64,000 bases of DNA from Dermacentor variabilis (GCF_050947875.1 NC_134569.1:34868277-34932276); one strand, 5' to 3'. Shown: positions 24,400-36,097, counted from the stretch's first letter. Numbers and translations: made by a program. The notes: generated from the letters alone by a model not told the origin.

Positions 24400-25110
24400 T
24401 GAAAAGTTTCCGGCTGCGCCGCAGGCCTTATTTTCCGATCAGCCGCAACTCATCCGTCCCACGCACTGGCTGTTACCGCGCTCGCCGAGCGTTTCGCGCT
24501 GGCGCCTCTCAATGGCGACCGCGACCCCTGGACTCATTCGATCCCCGGCCGCACGCCTGCGCTCGAAGAGTGGCATCTCAGGGTCGGCACACCGCCAAGC
24601 GCTCGCGTTCGCGCGCTCGCCTCTGCAGGTCGGCAGCGTGTGCGCCGAGGCGCTCGACGACAGCGGCTCGGATCCAATTTGCGGCTAATCCCAGCGCACC
24701 GCAGATCACACTCAGGAGCAGGCGCCGCGCGCCAATCTCGGCCGCGCAGGCGCTTCCCGCAGGCCCGCCGCCACACCTAATCCCGAAAGCGACTCTCGGG
24801 GACACGTAACTTTGTTTGCGTAAGCCGCCGCCGCCGCCGCCAAGGACGACGCTGTGGGAACGCCAGTAATTCCTCCCCGGAGCTGACCGCAACGTTTGCG
24901 CGAGACGCAGTTGTTGCCTCTCCCCTCGATCTGTCGTCGCCGCTCGCTGACGCTCGACGCCCCCGCACCCCGCGCCACTCCTCGGCCGTAGCTACCGCCC
25001 GATCAGCGCGCGTCCTGTCCACTATTCCCCCGCAGTCTTAATATCGCTCCGCGCCAACGGGCCTTCGGCGAGCACCACTCCTCCTCTTGGCGCCAATGGC
25101 AACAAATTGA
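24400..25110. promoter_or_regulatory. CpG-rich block, possible promoter or 5' exon region
   Basis: About 700 bp are markedly richer in G+C and CpG than the surrounding AT-rich DNA, with runs such as GCCGCCGCCGCCGCCG (24825-24840) and many CGCG steps. Overlapping ORFs are open on both strands (24180-24809 on plus; 24534-25022 on minus), which follows from composition and does not show coding. No protein domain is seen. A promoter with a GC-rich 5' UTR on either strand is the natural guess. A TATA or initiator box could not be placed with confidence. Confidence 0.35.
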
Positions 25111-27235
25111 CGAGCAAACCTCTCCTCCACGCTTTCTCCTCTGGAAGTGGATGTGCGTTTTTGTACAGTGTGTAGCGCCTTGGCGCGTGGAGTTGGAGTG
25201 AGTCTTCTGCGCGGAGATTTACTACGCCTGTATTTATAACTGGCTGGCAGAGTTGTAGGAGGCGTCCGTTCGACTGCGCAAAGCTGGTCAATGGATATGA
25301 AAGTGTATATATATATATAGCTATCTCTCCTGGCAGTGTGCTTCGATTCGTTCCTAACGAGAAGCTCCTAGAAAAAGAACTCCGATCCCGCTTAGATATT
25401 TAAGGAACTATGCACACTACCTCCGTAGGGGGGTTAAAAGCGTTCCGTAGCGTGGGTTAAATGGGGTCTAACAGGAGAGGTTGGACACAATACGCCTCCG
25501 GCTACTTCCTTTCACTTCTATGCAAAAAAAAAAAGAAGAAAGAGAAATAAATGCGTTTCCTGTTTCGTAGGTCTACGCTTATTTTCGTTAAATGGCGGAT
25601 GCCAAGGATTGCACCATATGAATGGAAAGTATTCGGCAGATGCGCCTCACGAACCGATTGATTATATTTAATGAATAAAGGCTGGCTACCGACACCTTGT
25701 AATGTCAGAAATTTTCCTGATCGTTCTTGGTAAATAAATACATGCTTCTTCAAATTGGTGACTTCTTCTTCTGATAAGGAACATAGATAAGTGAAACTAA
25801 GGAGCTGCTATGTTATTCCTTAATTTAGCAGAATTTACCCAACAGTTCTAAAGGCTTAAACGGATATGTTGTTAAGCGGAAAAAATAGAAACTATGTTAG
25901 CAGAAGTACGAGCTCTAACAATGGTTACCAAGAAACACGGCGTGTAAGAGGCTATTACGCGAGGCCCCGGCACCCAGAACAAATAGACAGAAAGCGAATA
26001 CAGTAAGAAGACGGAAGGCTTAAAAACTGGAATTAAGAAATCTTTCTTTGCATTGTGGCATGATTCTTAAGCATGTATGGCTTCTAGCGGACACATTAAA
26101 GTTCGGCAAGTCGTCAATAGCAAGTGTTCGACTGCACCTCAAAACAGGAAACATAGATTCATTTGCCGATGTCTCGACTTCTTTCAGTTCCTCCCCAATT
26201 ACAAGTACGGCGCACCAACATATGTAGCACAAATCCTCTTACTGGGAAATTGCATTCACACTCGCGCAGATAAATCAATCCGACTTCTTCTGCAGCGTGG
26301 TTGCTGAAGTCGTAGAAATCAATCCGTTCTCGCCTTCATTGTTCCGTCGAGATCACATTGTTCCTAAATTTCGGTAAGGCCGACGCAAGAAATGTGAGAG
26401 GGAAGACACCCTTTAATTCAGTACTCTGAAACCCGTATTCTCCCTCATCCGTTTTATCTCTTTGCAAAAAGGAGGAATTTCCAGATTAAACGAGCTTGTA
26501 AGTGACTCGCAAACCCTCTCCTCCTTTCTCTCTACCCTCTCTTGTTGTGGAGCGTACGTGCTTCGAATGCGGACGTGATCGATGGGGACATCGCCCTTTG
26601 AAGCAGGTCGATGCATTCCATACGCGGAGCTGTCAAAAACGCACAAAATTATACGAGACGAGGGAGGCGAAACAGAAGAGTAAAGATGAGAGACAGCCTC
26701 GACAATGGTAGCTTTTTTATTGTATCGTACTGAATATTATGTTGTTTATGGACTTTTACGTAGCTGCGCTCCGAGAGGATATGACGAGCGAGGGCGACGG
26801 ATATCAGGTCACTTTTGTATGCATGCGTAATGAGATCACTCCCTATCTTCAGACGTATCGGGAAGCACCTAATATAAGCGCTGTCACGCTGAGCGAGCAT
26901 TAGTCTTTCTCTCCTTCAATTTGCGAGTAACAGGGTTGGGTCCTTTCGAAGTGACTGTATACGCCATCGATCGTTCGCTGCACGTGGAACCCATTTGTCG
27001 TCCTCAGTGGTTCGCAAACGGGTCCACGTTTTTAAGTACTTTAAGCGTCTTTAGGGCATCGAAATTAATTTTTCTCCGTTTGCAGGAAGGTTCAGCTGCG
27101 CTTAACTCACGCTCATGTCAGTTCGTGAGGATAATTATCCTCTTTTACAGAGGGAGAAAAAAAAAACGTTCTTCGCACGTTCTCAGAGTGAGAAAGTAGA
27201 TAAGCGTAAATTTATTTTGATGCGAAAGCGTCAAA
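25111..27235. other. Unassigned stretch
   Basis: Contains a short (AT) run at about 25308-25320 and AT-rich DNA. The ORFs at 26413-26711 and 25502-25753 have no domain. Nothing else is recognised. Confidence 0.45.
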
Positions 27236-27436
27236 TAGCCCATTCAGCAATAAAGCCGGCGTATTGTCATCTGTAGCAGCAAAACGATACCTAAAGTCCC
27301 GTTGTCATTGGCTGCGACGACACGTTCCGAGCGGGCCTCGGCAGAGTCCCCATTGGCTACAACGCCATATCACGAGCTTCGTGTCGACGGAGTTACCGTT
27401 GGGTCCGACGCCCCGCCACGAGCTGAGACTTGACGG

Positions 27437-27850
27437 AGCACAGCGGGCGAAAGGGGACACCTGCTGCAGCAATAGCGTGCCAGGTCTTGCTTGAGGGGAG
27501 CGTTTATTGCCGCGATGCCTCATCGTCCTCGCTCTCAACGCGAGCGCTCCTCGACGGAGCAGAGCCAACGCCTCCTAGATAACAGGCCTGTCCACTTTGC
27601 TTTATGACGTCATGCTACTTGGACCGAAATTTCTACTGTCAAGCCCTGCGGGACGAAAGCGGTGGTGTCAAACTCACAAGCGGCTTTGTTGGAAGCATCC
27701 CTTTTAGATTCTATGGCGTTCGTGCTAGCGAACCCATAGGACGCATGACGTCATGTATCGAAATGCACAGGCCTTGTGTTATGTAGGAGGCGTTGGCAGA
27801 GCGGGCGAAACGGAACGCCTGCTGCTGAGTTGCTGCGTTCCAGGTGCTGC
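27437..27850. repeat. Direct duplication enclosing an inverted-repeat element
   Basis: A segment of about 53 bp (27437-27490) reappears at 27796-27850. Both copies share AGCGGGCGAAA, CCTGCTGC and CCAGGT with scattered differences. Between them lies a structure with inverted arms: left about 27560-27616, right about 27742-27801. The arms share CCAACGCCTCCTA, ATAACA, AGGCCTGT and ATGACGTCATG. The spacer is about 125 bp and non-coding. It may be an insertion of a small DNA element or a locally rearranged CpG-rich repeat. Confidence 0.6.
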
Positions 27851-27859
27851 GTGCGGTTA

Positions 27860-28395
27860 AAGGGCATCGTCACGACGCGTCGCCCGACGGGTATTGCCGC
27901 ATCGATGGCTTGCGGCGTTGGCGCCGCAGGATGCTACTGCTCGCTGAGTCGGACAGCACGTACCCTTATAATACATTACTCGCAGCGAAAACTCGAAGGA
28001 CCGCTCACCGCCGTTCAACTAGACATTAATGGTTTCTCATTCTCAACTCATAAGAAGTGTTTAGGAGTCCTCAAACTTTTTTTCTTCTATGTTCTTTTCA
28101 GCTGCAAGGCCCGCTTGCAGTTTCAGAGCATGAAGGCTCTTATAACTTGCACCGCCAGCTTCGTGGTCTGTATATTTTTTTCAAGGGTGTACCTATGATG
28201 AACATAACAAACGACTCTTACCGGTATCAGAGTGGTACTGGTGTTAATTATATCCACGAATTTAGAATGATGATATGTTATAGTCTTCGGCAGTTACTGG
28301 TGTTAAACATCTAGTGCCCCTGTCGTTGACGATAATAGTTCCCTGACAACCAATCAGTCATAAAAATATATTTCAGAGCAATGAAGAGGGAACAA
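27860..28395. other. Unassigned stretch
   Basis: The plus-strand ORF at 27776-28198 has a hydrophobic C-terminal part but no recognisable domain, and it overlaps other open frames. No support for a gene. Confidence 0.35.
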
Positions 28396-28500
28396 ATAAT
28401 AGCATTGAAGTGACTTATGGCGACAATTATAAATAATGGCATTGGATTGACTTATGCAAATTTGCATAGGTGAATTCAATGCCATAATTTATAATTGTCG
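28396..28500. repeat. Loop-free 80-bp palindrome with an overlapping direct repeat
   Basis: Bases 28421-28460 and 28461-28500 are nearly perfect reverse complements meeting at GCAAATTTGC, so the arms have no loop. In addition, AATAATAGCATTGAAGTGAC (from 28397) is repeated as AATAATGGCATTGGATTGAC (from 28433). No ORF. The structure could be a fold-back element end or the product of hairpin repair. Confidence 0.85.
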
Positions 28501-29079
<579 letters not shown>

Positions 29080-29303
29080 TGACCTGACGTCATCGATTAT
29101 CGCGCAAACTAACTAAATGTGCCGAGAGCGCATGCTAACCATAAAATTTCGACACAGGGCTGTGGCCGCAACCATATTGATATCATTTACATATAATTTG
29201 CATATAATAGCACGTGCATCTCGGAATATACAGGCTGACTTTGCCTCAATTACTTTTGTGAACCACCTTCAGAGAAAGCTGGTTTAGAGGCAAGTAAATA
29301 ACA

Positions 29304-30063
29304 TGCTGAAGTGCCTAGCGCAAGAGTGGACACGGGACACAACAAGCCGACATGGACAAGCGCATATTACAAAAAGGTATGCATATATATTCTCGCGAAC
29401 TGGATCATAATCAGTTGTAATCGTGCCAGACAACATGGTAATCGCAAAGCATTCTTGAGCATTCGACGAAACCCTTTCTCTCCGCAATGTTGCATGATTT
29501 TGATTGCCTGATGTCGAATGTTCAAGAGGAGTCGTGTATGACACATCTCTTTCCTGCGGGCAGGGTTACGTGGGACAAACGGGAAGGTGCCTAAACGTGA
29601 GACTACAGGAACATAATGAGAAAGTTCAATAAGGGAGAGAGGGTTTCCTTGCGTTCAATTGCTCCCAATGCAAATATCATCCACTCTTTTAAGAAACATA
29701 AATAATAGCAAGAGACGGGCAGGAAAACACTAGACTCATCATTATTGAGGTAGTGGCTATCGCAGAAGGAAACTGCGTTAGCAAACCGTCCCTAGCATTG
29801 ACTGCTAAAGAATTTGCATTCCTGTGGTCTGTATGTGGGAGGCCGCCTTAAGCCTTGGCCCGGCCATGGTGGGCTCTTGTTTATTTGTGATGACCATGTT
29901 GTCTTGCACGATTGCAACTGATTATGATGCAGTGCGCGAGAGTATATATACGTACCTTTTTGTAATAAACACCAGTTGGAAGTTTGTGCTTGTCCTTGTT
30001 GCCTTTTTGTGTCCCGTGTCCACTCTTGCGCTAGTCACTTCATCATGGGATGCCAACTAGCCC
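29304..30063 (+). mobile_element. Penelope-like retroelement remnant with inverted terminal arms
   Basis: The left arm (29304-29447) is the reverse complement of the right arm (29884-30048), with moderate divergence and about 20 bp of length difference. Shared blocks include GTGTCCCGTGTCCACTCTTG, TACCTTTTTGTAATA and GCAACTGATTATGATGCAGT. Between the arms lies a decayed GIY-YIG endonuclease frame. The motif GCCAACTAGCCC (30052-30063) follows the right arm. Penelope-like elements often carry repeated ends, some inverted, and a C-terminal GIY-YIG domain. The reverse transcriptase part is missing, so this is a 5'-truncated copy. Confidence 0.8.
29531..29851 (+). pseudogene. GIY-YIG endonuclease domain of a Penelope-like element, three in-frame stops
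   Basis: The frame opens with VVYDTSLSCGQGYVGQTGR and continues CLNVRLQEHNEKVQ. This shows the VVY...YVG pair that stands for GIY...YIG and the downstream Arg of the catalytic set. It runs on through GFLAFNCSQCKYHPLF, LIIIEVVAIAEGNCV and SKPSLALTAKEFAFL to a stop at 29849-29851. TAA codons at 29630, 29690 and 29699 interrupt it, but there is no frameshift. In intact elements this nuclease nicks DNA to prime reverse transcription. The copy cannot be active. Its reverse transcriptase is absent. Confidence 0.85.
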
Positions 30064-30200
30064 GGTCTCACACCCTGCTTGAGTAAATAACACCCTATCA
30101 TACCAATTAAGCAAGATTCGAACTGAACAAGACGAGAACTTCATGACGCAGAGAGGAACTCGAATTAAGACGCACAAAGAGAACTGGAGTGAGCACGCAC

Positions 30201-30481
30201 CGTCTTATCGCCGAGGTTGTTGACGATGCAGTGGAGGTAGGCGGTCTGTCCGAGCTGCGACGTGACATTGCGCTCCGTGCTGTTGTCAAAGGATGGGAAC
30301 AGGCGACTCGTGGGAGGCCACATGTCGTCGCCAAGTCGAGCCTCGCTCTCGTCCACCACAGCCTTGCGTTGTCGGAGGCTCTCGGCGGTTGCGTCACCGC
30401 CTCCGTCTTCGGTGGCGGTCAGTGTCGTCAGCCGGACAGCCGGCGTCAGCATGGCCGAAGACGAGAGATGCCGCGATGAAT
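30201..30481 (-). CDS. Internal exon of a Dpr-like immunoglobulin-superfamily protein
   Basis: On the minus strand, a pyrimidine-rich acceptor (TTTCTTTCTGTCTCGCAG) precedes the exon and GTGCGT follows it at 30200. The length is 281 bp: two bases complete a split codon, then 93 open codons follow, so the intron phases are 1 and 0. The last third encodes FDNSTERNVTSQLGQTAYLHC and VNNLGDKT. That is the start of a V-type Ig domain with the first cysteine, an N-glycosylation-like NST/NVT pair and the LGDKT that precedes the SW(I/V)R strand in Dpr proteins. Dpr proteins sit on neuronal surfaces and bind DIP partners in synaptic matching. The first 55 residues are low-complexity Ser/Thr/Ala/Asp linker. 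Signal-peptide and second-cysteine exons were not found and probably lie in other parts of a long gene. Confidence 0.75.
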
Positions 30482-30537
30482 CTGCGAGACAGAAAGAAAT
30501 TATGAAAGTTGACTGAGATGTCGACGTCGTGGTCACC

Positions 30538-30711
<174 letters not shown>

Positions 30712-30720
30712 TTTTTTTTT

Positions 30721-32361
30721 ACACGCATTCATTTAGAATTACGCCATAATGAAATGTGCACCAAACATTTAGAGAACAAGAGCTGTTTTTACCATCCCAC
30801 TGTAGCCTTCGGGCGATATGTAGGCAACGTAACGAACAATAAAAAAATTTTGCCGGCTACTATTTCTGTGAGGTTATTTGCCTAGTTTGGAATGGCCTTC
30901 TTTACAATGTGCATCGACACCCGGTTACTATCTAAGGGCTTTCCTTTTTGCTGTCGTTATTTCTTTTTTGTTCCTTTATTTCTTTCTTTTTTGATAACAT
31001 AACATTCAGGAATAAAAAATGGAGAAGAATCAGTCTCCGTGTAATACACCGGAGGAACTACACGAAGTGGAAGTTATGGGCTCTGGTGCTATAAGTGCAT
31101 TTTTCGTTCCCCTTTTACAGTCAGCGTTCGAGCCTTTTGGTTTTTAACATGACAACGTTTGTTCCAACGAACATTTCTTTTTCTTCCTGTGATGTATATC
31201 AGTACGCTAGAAAGCGCCCTATAAGAGCCCGACCTCTGATTTTGCAGACCCAAACTCCAGGTTTCTCTTTTACTTTTCGACCACTCAAAACACAGCGCTC
31301 AAGTTAGATTAGGCGCAAGAAAAGCACAGCAAAACATGCGCACGATGTTCCCTACACACACAAGCAGACCCAAAAATAGCATATAACAAAATAGGCAAAA
31401 TAAAAAAACGAAAATAATCAAAGTACTAGATAAATTACCCTAAGATAGAAACGATACTTTAACGAGAACATTACCCACGAGGCTTAGAAGCGCTATATAC
31501 CACACTGCGTCTTCAGCTCTACGCCATGTGCACAGCTACTAGCCCCGCTTTGTCCCCTGCCTCACACACATCGTCTTCCAATGATCGTTTCTTACTTCGA
31601 TGCACAACAACACAAAACTGTCGTCAAACAAGCTGAGCCTTAATATTTTACTCTACGAGGAGCTCGTACTTTCGATTGCGTATTCGTGGTAAGATGCGAT
31701 GTAGGCAATGGGTGGACAAGAGGAGACAAAAACTCGAAACGCAAATGCCAGAACAGCGTTGATTACGAGACGATGATTAGCATAGCGATCAAGCGGAATG
31801 ACGTGCCCTTGCATCCTGTGATGCTCGCTGGCCTAGCCTAATGGCAAAGACTTCCTGTCCTAGGTGACGTTATAGATTAAAGAATAAAAGAAAAGAAACT
31901 CGCACTTAAAAAGGTATGGGAAAGCCGTGCGAGAAATTGGCTCGCAGAGCCTTGGTTGTGGCGTGCTTACGCTGATCATTTGTTGCTACTTTTAACATCG
32001 AAAGACCGGTTTGGCAGACTGGTAAACATCAAGGCTACGATATTATGAATTCGCCACGGGCCTCGTTTATGTTGGAAGATTTGGTGCAAGTGCAATTTAT
32101 TATTGCGCAAAATAAAGCATTCGTATTGTATTTACTATTCATGGATACGCTGTCTTTTTTTCTTTCTGGCTTTCTGGTTTTATTTACTTTTCTGCGTCCT
32201 GTCTCTTCATACGATTGAAATTTATGTCAGCGACATAAACATTAAAAGCTCCATAACGTGGGTCGGATTAGACGCTAAACTAGTAGGAGAACATAAATAA
32301 TGCTTGATAGAAAACGGTAATCGTACACTTGTATAAGTACTTCCGCAATTTTCTAATTTCA
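30721..32361. other. Unassigned stretch
   Basis: No recognised gene or repeat family. AT-rich, with short poly-T and poly-A runs. On the minus strand it is probably an intron upstream of the Dpr-like exon. Confidence 0.45.
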
Positions 32362-32440
32362 TTAGCAAACCGGAGACTAATATCTGGTTAACCTCCCTGA
32401 CTTTTCTCTTCATCTCTCTCTCTCTCTCACTCACTCTTCT
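32362..32440 (+). repeat. Dispersed 3'-tail repeat, copy B
   Basis: AGCAAACCGG, CTGGTTAACCTCCCTGACTT and a following CT-rich run match the copy at 16335-16413 in order and orientation. The coding part of the source retroelement is absent. Confidence 0.6.
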
Positions 32441-32476
32441 ATTTTCATGCGTTCATGAATGGCAGCGACGAAGATC

Positions 32477-32479
<3 letters not shown>

Positions 32480-32553
<74 letters not shown>

Positions 32554-32890
32554 TAAGAAGCCAACAAACAAGGGCAGCAAGGAAACCATAGGGGAAATTA
32601 CTTCTACGTACTAATTGAAGTAAAGAAATGGTAAATTAACAGCAATGAAAGTGGATGAAAAAGAAGCTGGCCGCAAGTGGGATACGAATCCACGTCTTCG
32701 CATTACGCGTTCAATGCTATTACCAATCGAGCTACCACGGCGCTGTTTTCCCATCCACTTTCTGGGCTATTTACGTCTTACTAATAGAACTAACCCTGGG
32801 AATGTTAGCCAGCGCCACCACTCACAAACACTGGTGGCGATTGAACCAAACGCTCTTCAATCTAACGCTCATCTCATCTAACACACACAA
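32480..32890 (-). mobile_element. tRNA-headed SINE or composite repeat ending in (AT)n
   Basis: On the minus strand, bases about 32757 to 32675 form a tRNA-like head: CGTGGTAGCTCGATTGGTA as A-box region and GTGGATTCGTATCCCAC as T-arm with B box. The body continues to TGTTTGTTGGCTTCTTATGA and stops exactly at a 72-bp (AT)n tract (32480-32551), which looks like its 3' tail. Bases 32758-32890 upstream of the head (TCCCATCCACTTTCTGGGC and the palindromic CCACCACTCAC..CACTGGTGGCG) seem to belong to the same composite repeat. It differs from the Ruka-type SINE in head and body. Confidence 0.75.
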
Positions 32891-33653
32891 AAAAAAGATA
32901 AGCGAAAATGCAACCAGCAATTTTTATTCAGCTTCATACAATTGGTGGACAATATACTATTAACAATAATGGCATGTAAAGCCGAGAGTCTATGGGCAAA
33001 GAACGAAATATGGTTGTTTAAAGGAAAACAAAGTTTAAACATATTGCTGCTTTGACATGAAAAATCTACATACTTCTTGCTTCTTTTTTTTATATGGTAC
33101 TTAGGAGATGTCGCTTTTTTTTAACATAAAGGTTAAAAAAATAATTAACTTAAGCACATTAAACTAAAAATCAACTGCAAATCATCCCACAAAGTCCAGT
33201 CACAGAAGTACACTAATTACACACTAAAACAAAGTTAACTCCAAATCGTACTTCTCGTTTTGACCTAATCTAAAACGAGTGTCAACAAATTAATGTGACG
33301 TCAAAAAGATAAGTAAGCGAGAAAGAAGGAAACTAAACATGCTCTGTAACTAAGAAATCGCGATTTGAAATGCCTCCCCTGCTGCGTTCCCACAGTTGGA
33401 CGGATAGAGAGGACTATTCAGTTAACATCACTATACACAACGCTAAACACCTGTTTTTAGAGTAGTTAAGCGTCTTGCGTTCATGCAAAATTGTTTTGGT
33501 GTCCTTCCTACGACCACCGCATTCAGGTCATGCTGAGTAAGCTCAAACGAGAATTGATCTGCTGAAGTGGCGTCAAATTAATGTTTAATGGCATCCACCC
33601 GGAACAGGAATATATAATAACATATAACGTCAGGCGGCTTTGCAATGAAATCA

Positions 33654-33655
<2 letters not shown>
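32891..33655. other. Unassigned stretch
   Basis: AT-rich DNA without a recognisable feature. Confidence 0.45.

Positions 33656-33744
<89 letters not shown>
33656..33744. repeat. (AT)n microsatellite
   Basis: About 44 AT units, about 160 bp upstream of where LINE homology becomes recognisable. Confidence 0.98.
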
Positions 33745-33746
<2 letters not shown>

Positions 33747-33960
33747 CCTTTCTCATTCCGTCAGTGTGTTGGCAGGGGTCACCGTGCCATATAGGGAAAA
33801 ACGTATGCCGTCTACTTCTTTTTCGCCTTAACGGATTTAGTCTGTCGGTCTTGACATATCGTCCAGTCTTTTCTCAATAAATTTCGGTGGTAACTCCGTT
33901 AGACAGGGTGCCAGTAAGCTATCGCAGGAGACGAAAGATCTGATCAAGAAACGCCAATGT

Positions 33961-34308
33961 ATGAAAGCGTCGAACCCTACAGCTAGAATAGAACTGGCAG
34001 AACTTTCCAAGTTAATCAACAAGTGTAGGGCAGCTGACATAAGGAAGTATAATATGAATAGAACAGAACATGCTCTCAGGAACGGAGGAAGCCTAAAAGC
34101 AGTGAAGAAGAAACTAGGAATAGGCAAGAATCAGATGCATGCGTTAAGAGACAAAGCCGGCAATATCATTACTAATATGGATGAGATCGTTCAAGTGGCT
34201 GAGGAGTTCTATATAGATTTATACAGTACCAGTGGCACCCACGACGACAATGGAAGAGAGAATAGTCTAGAGGAACTTGAAATCCCACAAATAACGCCGG
34301 AAGAATAA
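33961..34308 (+). pseudogene. LINE fragment: connector N-terminal to the reverse transcriptase
   Basis: The frame encodes the helical linker between endonuclease and reverse transcriptase in RTE-like elements (LSKLINKCRAADIRKYNMNR and LRDKAGNIITNMDEIVQVAE). It ends at a TAA where related proteins continue into the polymerase. Reading continues in another frame from about 34340. The open frame extends upstream of the first ATG to about 33905, so that ATG is not the original start. Confidence 0.8.
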
Positions 34309-34339
34309 AAGAAAGCCTTGGGAGCTATGGAAAGAAGAA

Positions 34340-34859
34340 GGCGGCTGGGGAGGATCAGGTAACAGCAGATTGGTTGAAGTATGGTGGGCAGATTGTTCTA
34401 GAAAAACTGGCCACCCTGTATACGGAATGCCTCATGACTTCGAGCGTACCGGTATCTTGGAAGAACACTAACATAATACTAATCAATAGGAAAGGGAAAG
34501 CCAAAGCCTTCAAAAATTATAGACCGATCAGCTTTCTGTCTGTTGCCTACAAAGTATTTACTAAGGTAATTGCAAATAGAATCAAGAACACCTTAGACTT
34601 GCGTCAACCAAAGGGCCAGGCAGGATTCCGTAAAGGCTACTAAACAATACACCATATTCACAATATCAATCAGGTGATACAGAAATGTGCGGAATATAAC
34701 CAACCCTTATATATAGCTTTCATTGATTACGAGAAAGCGTTTGATTCAGTCGAAACCTCAGCAGTCATGGAGGCATTGCGGAATCAGGGTGTAGACGAGT
34801 CGTATGTAAAAATACTGAGATATCTACAGCGGCTCCACAGCCACTGTAGTCCTCCATAA
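34340..34859 (+). pseudogene. LINE fragment: reverse transcriptase fingers and palm motif A
   Basis: After a frameshift near 34335 the frame reads AAGEDQVTADWLKYGGQ, then SWKNTNIILINRKGKAKAF, NYRPISFLSVAYKV and FRKGY. A TAA at 34641-34643 stands where a Ser codon is usual. It goes on with YNQPLYIAFIDYEKAFDSV, which contains one catalytic Asp of motif A. A second frameshift near 34820 brings a stop at 34857. The enzyme cannot be active. Confidence 0.85.
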
Positions 34860-35190
34860 AAAATGCAACAAAATCCCAATAAAGAAAGGCGTCAGGCAGG
34901 GAGATACGATCTCTTCAGTGCTATTGACAGCGTGTTTACAGGAGGCATTCAGAGACCTGGATTGGGAAGAATTGGGGATAAGAGTTAATGGAGAATACCT
35001 TAGTCACTTGCGATTCGCTGATGATATTGACTTGCTTAGTAACTCATGGGACCAATTGCAATGCATGCTCACTGACCAGGATAGGCAAAGCAGAAGGGTG
35101 GATCAAAAAATTAATCTGCAGAAAACTAAAGTAATGTTTAACAGTCTCGGAAGAGAACAGCAATTTACGAAAGGTAGCGAGGCACTGTAA
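34860..35190 (+). pseudogene. LINE fragment: reverse transcriptase motifs B and C
   Basis: The frame contains KKGVRQGDTISSVLLTACLQ (motif B region, with the usual proline replaced) and LRFADDIDLLSNSWDQ, whose ADD holds the other two catalytic Asp residues. It stops at 35188-35190, and the frame resumes directly afterwards with WEYIYLGQVVAADPDHETE, the thumb region. Confidence 0.85.
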
Positions 35191-35520
35191 GTGGTATGGG
35201 AATACATCTACTTAGGTCAAGTAGTGGCCGCGGATCCGGATCATGAGACTGAAATAATCAGAAGAATAAGAATGGGCTGGGGTGCATTTGGCAGGCATTC
35301 TCAGATCATGAACAGCAGGTTGCCATAATCCCTCAAGAGAAAAGTGTATAACAGCTGTGTCTTACCAGTACTCACGTACGGGGCAGAAACATGGAGGCTT
35401 ACGAAAAGGGTTGTAATTAAATTGAGGACGACGCAACGAGCTATGGAAAGAATGATAGGTGTTACGTTAAGGGATAAGAAAAGAGCAGATTGGGTGAGGG
35501 AACAAACGCGAGATAATGAC

Positions 35521-35789
<269 letters not shown>

Positions 35790-35794
35790 ATGAC

Positions 35795-36005
35795 GTCTTA
35801 GTTGAAGTCAAGAAAAAGAAATGGGGGTGGAAACCGATGGTCATTAAGGGTTACGGACTGGATTCCAAGGGAAGGGAAGTGTAGCAGGGGTAGGCAGGAA
35901 GTTAGGTGGGCGGATGAGATTAAGAAGTTTGGAGGGACAACATGGCCACAATTAGTACATGACCGGGGTAGTTGGAGAAGTATGGGAGAGGCCTTTGGGA
36001 GAGGA
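35795..36005 (+). pseudogene. LINE fragment: C-terminal end after the nested insertion
   Basis: This continues the LINE protein from the target site: VEVKKKKWGW, a one-base shift, then NRWSLRVTDWIPREGKCSRG, RQEVRWADEIKKFGG and WPQLVHDRGSWRSMGEAF. The sister copy at 5362-5500 ends a few residues later with VLQWI and a stop. Here the sequence diverges after GEAF, so the last codons and 3' UTR are lost or replaced. Confidence 0.8.
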
Positions 36006-36097
36006 CAGATGGCGCCAACCTTTCAAACTTTTTTCTCCATTTTTTCCTTCTAATGCACATAGCCTATAGCCTCAAAATAGTAAACCACTTCACTTTG

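Noticed and set aside
24180..24809. 209-codon plus-strand ORF
   Set aside because: It lies in a CpG-rich block that is open on both strands. It is Arg/Ala/Ser-rich and resembles no family. More likely a regulatory or untranslated region.
32675..32757. A functional tRNA gene
   Set aside because: The cloverleaf-like head has A and B boxes, but it continues without a terminator into a repeat body, and the arms are mismatched. It is a SINE head.
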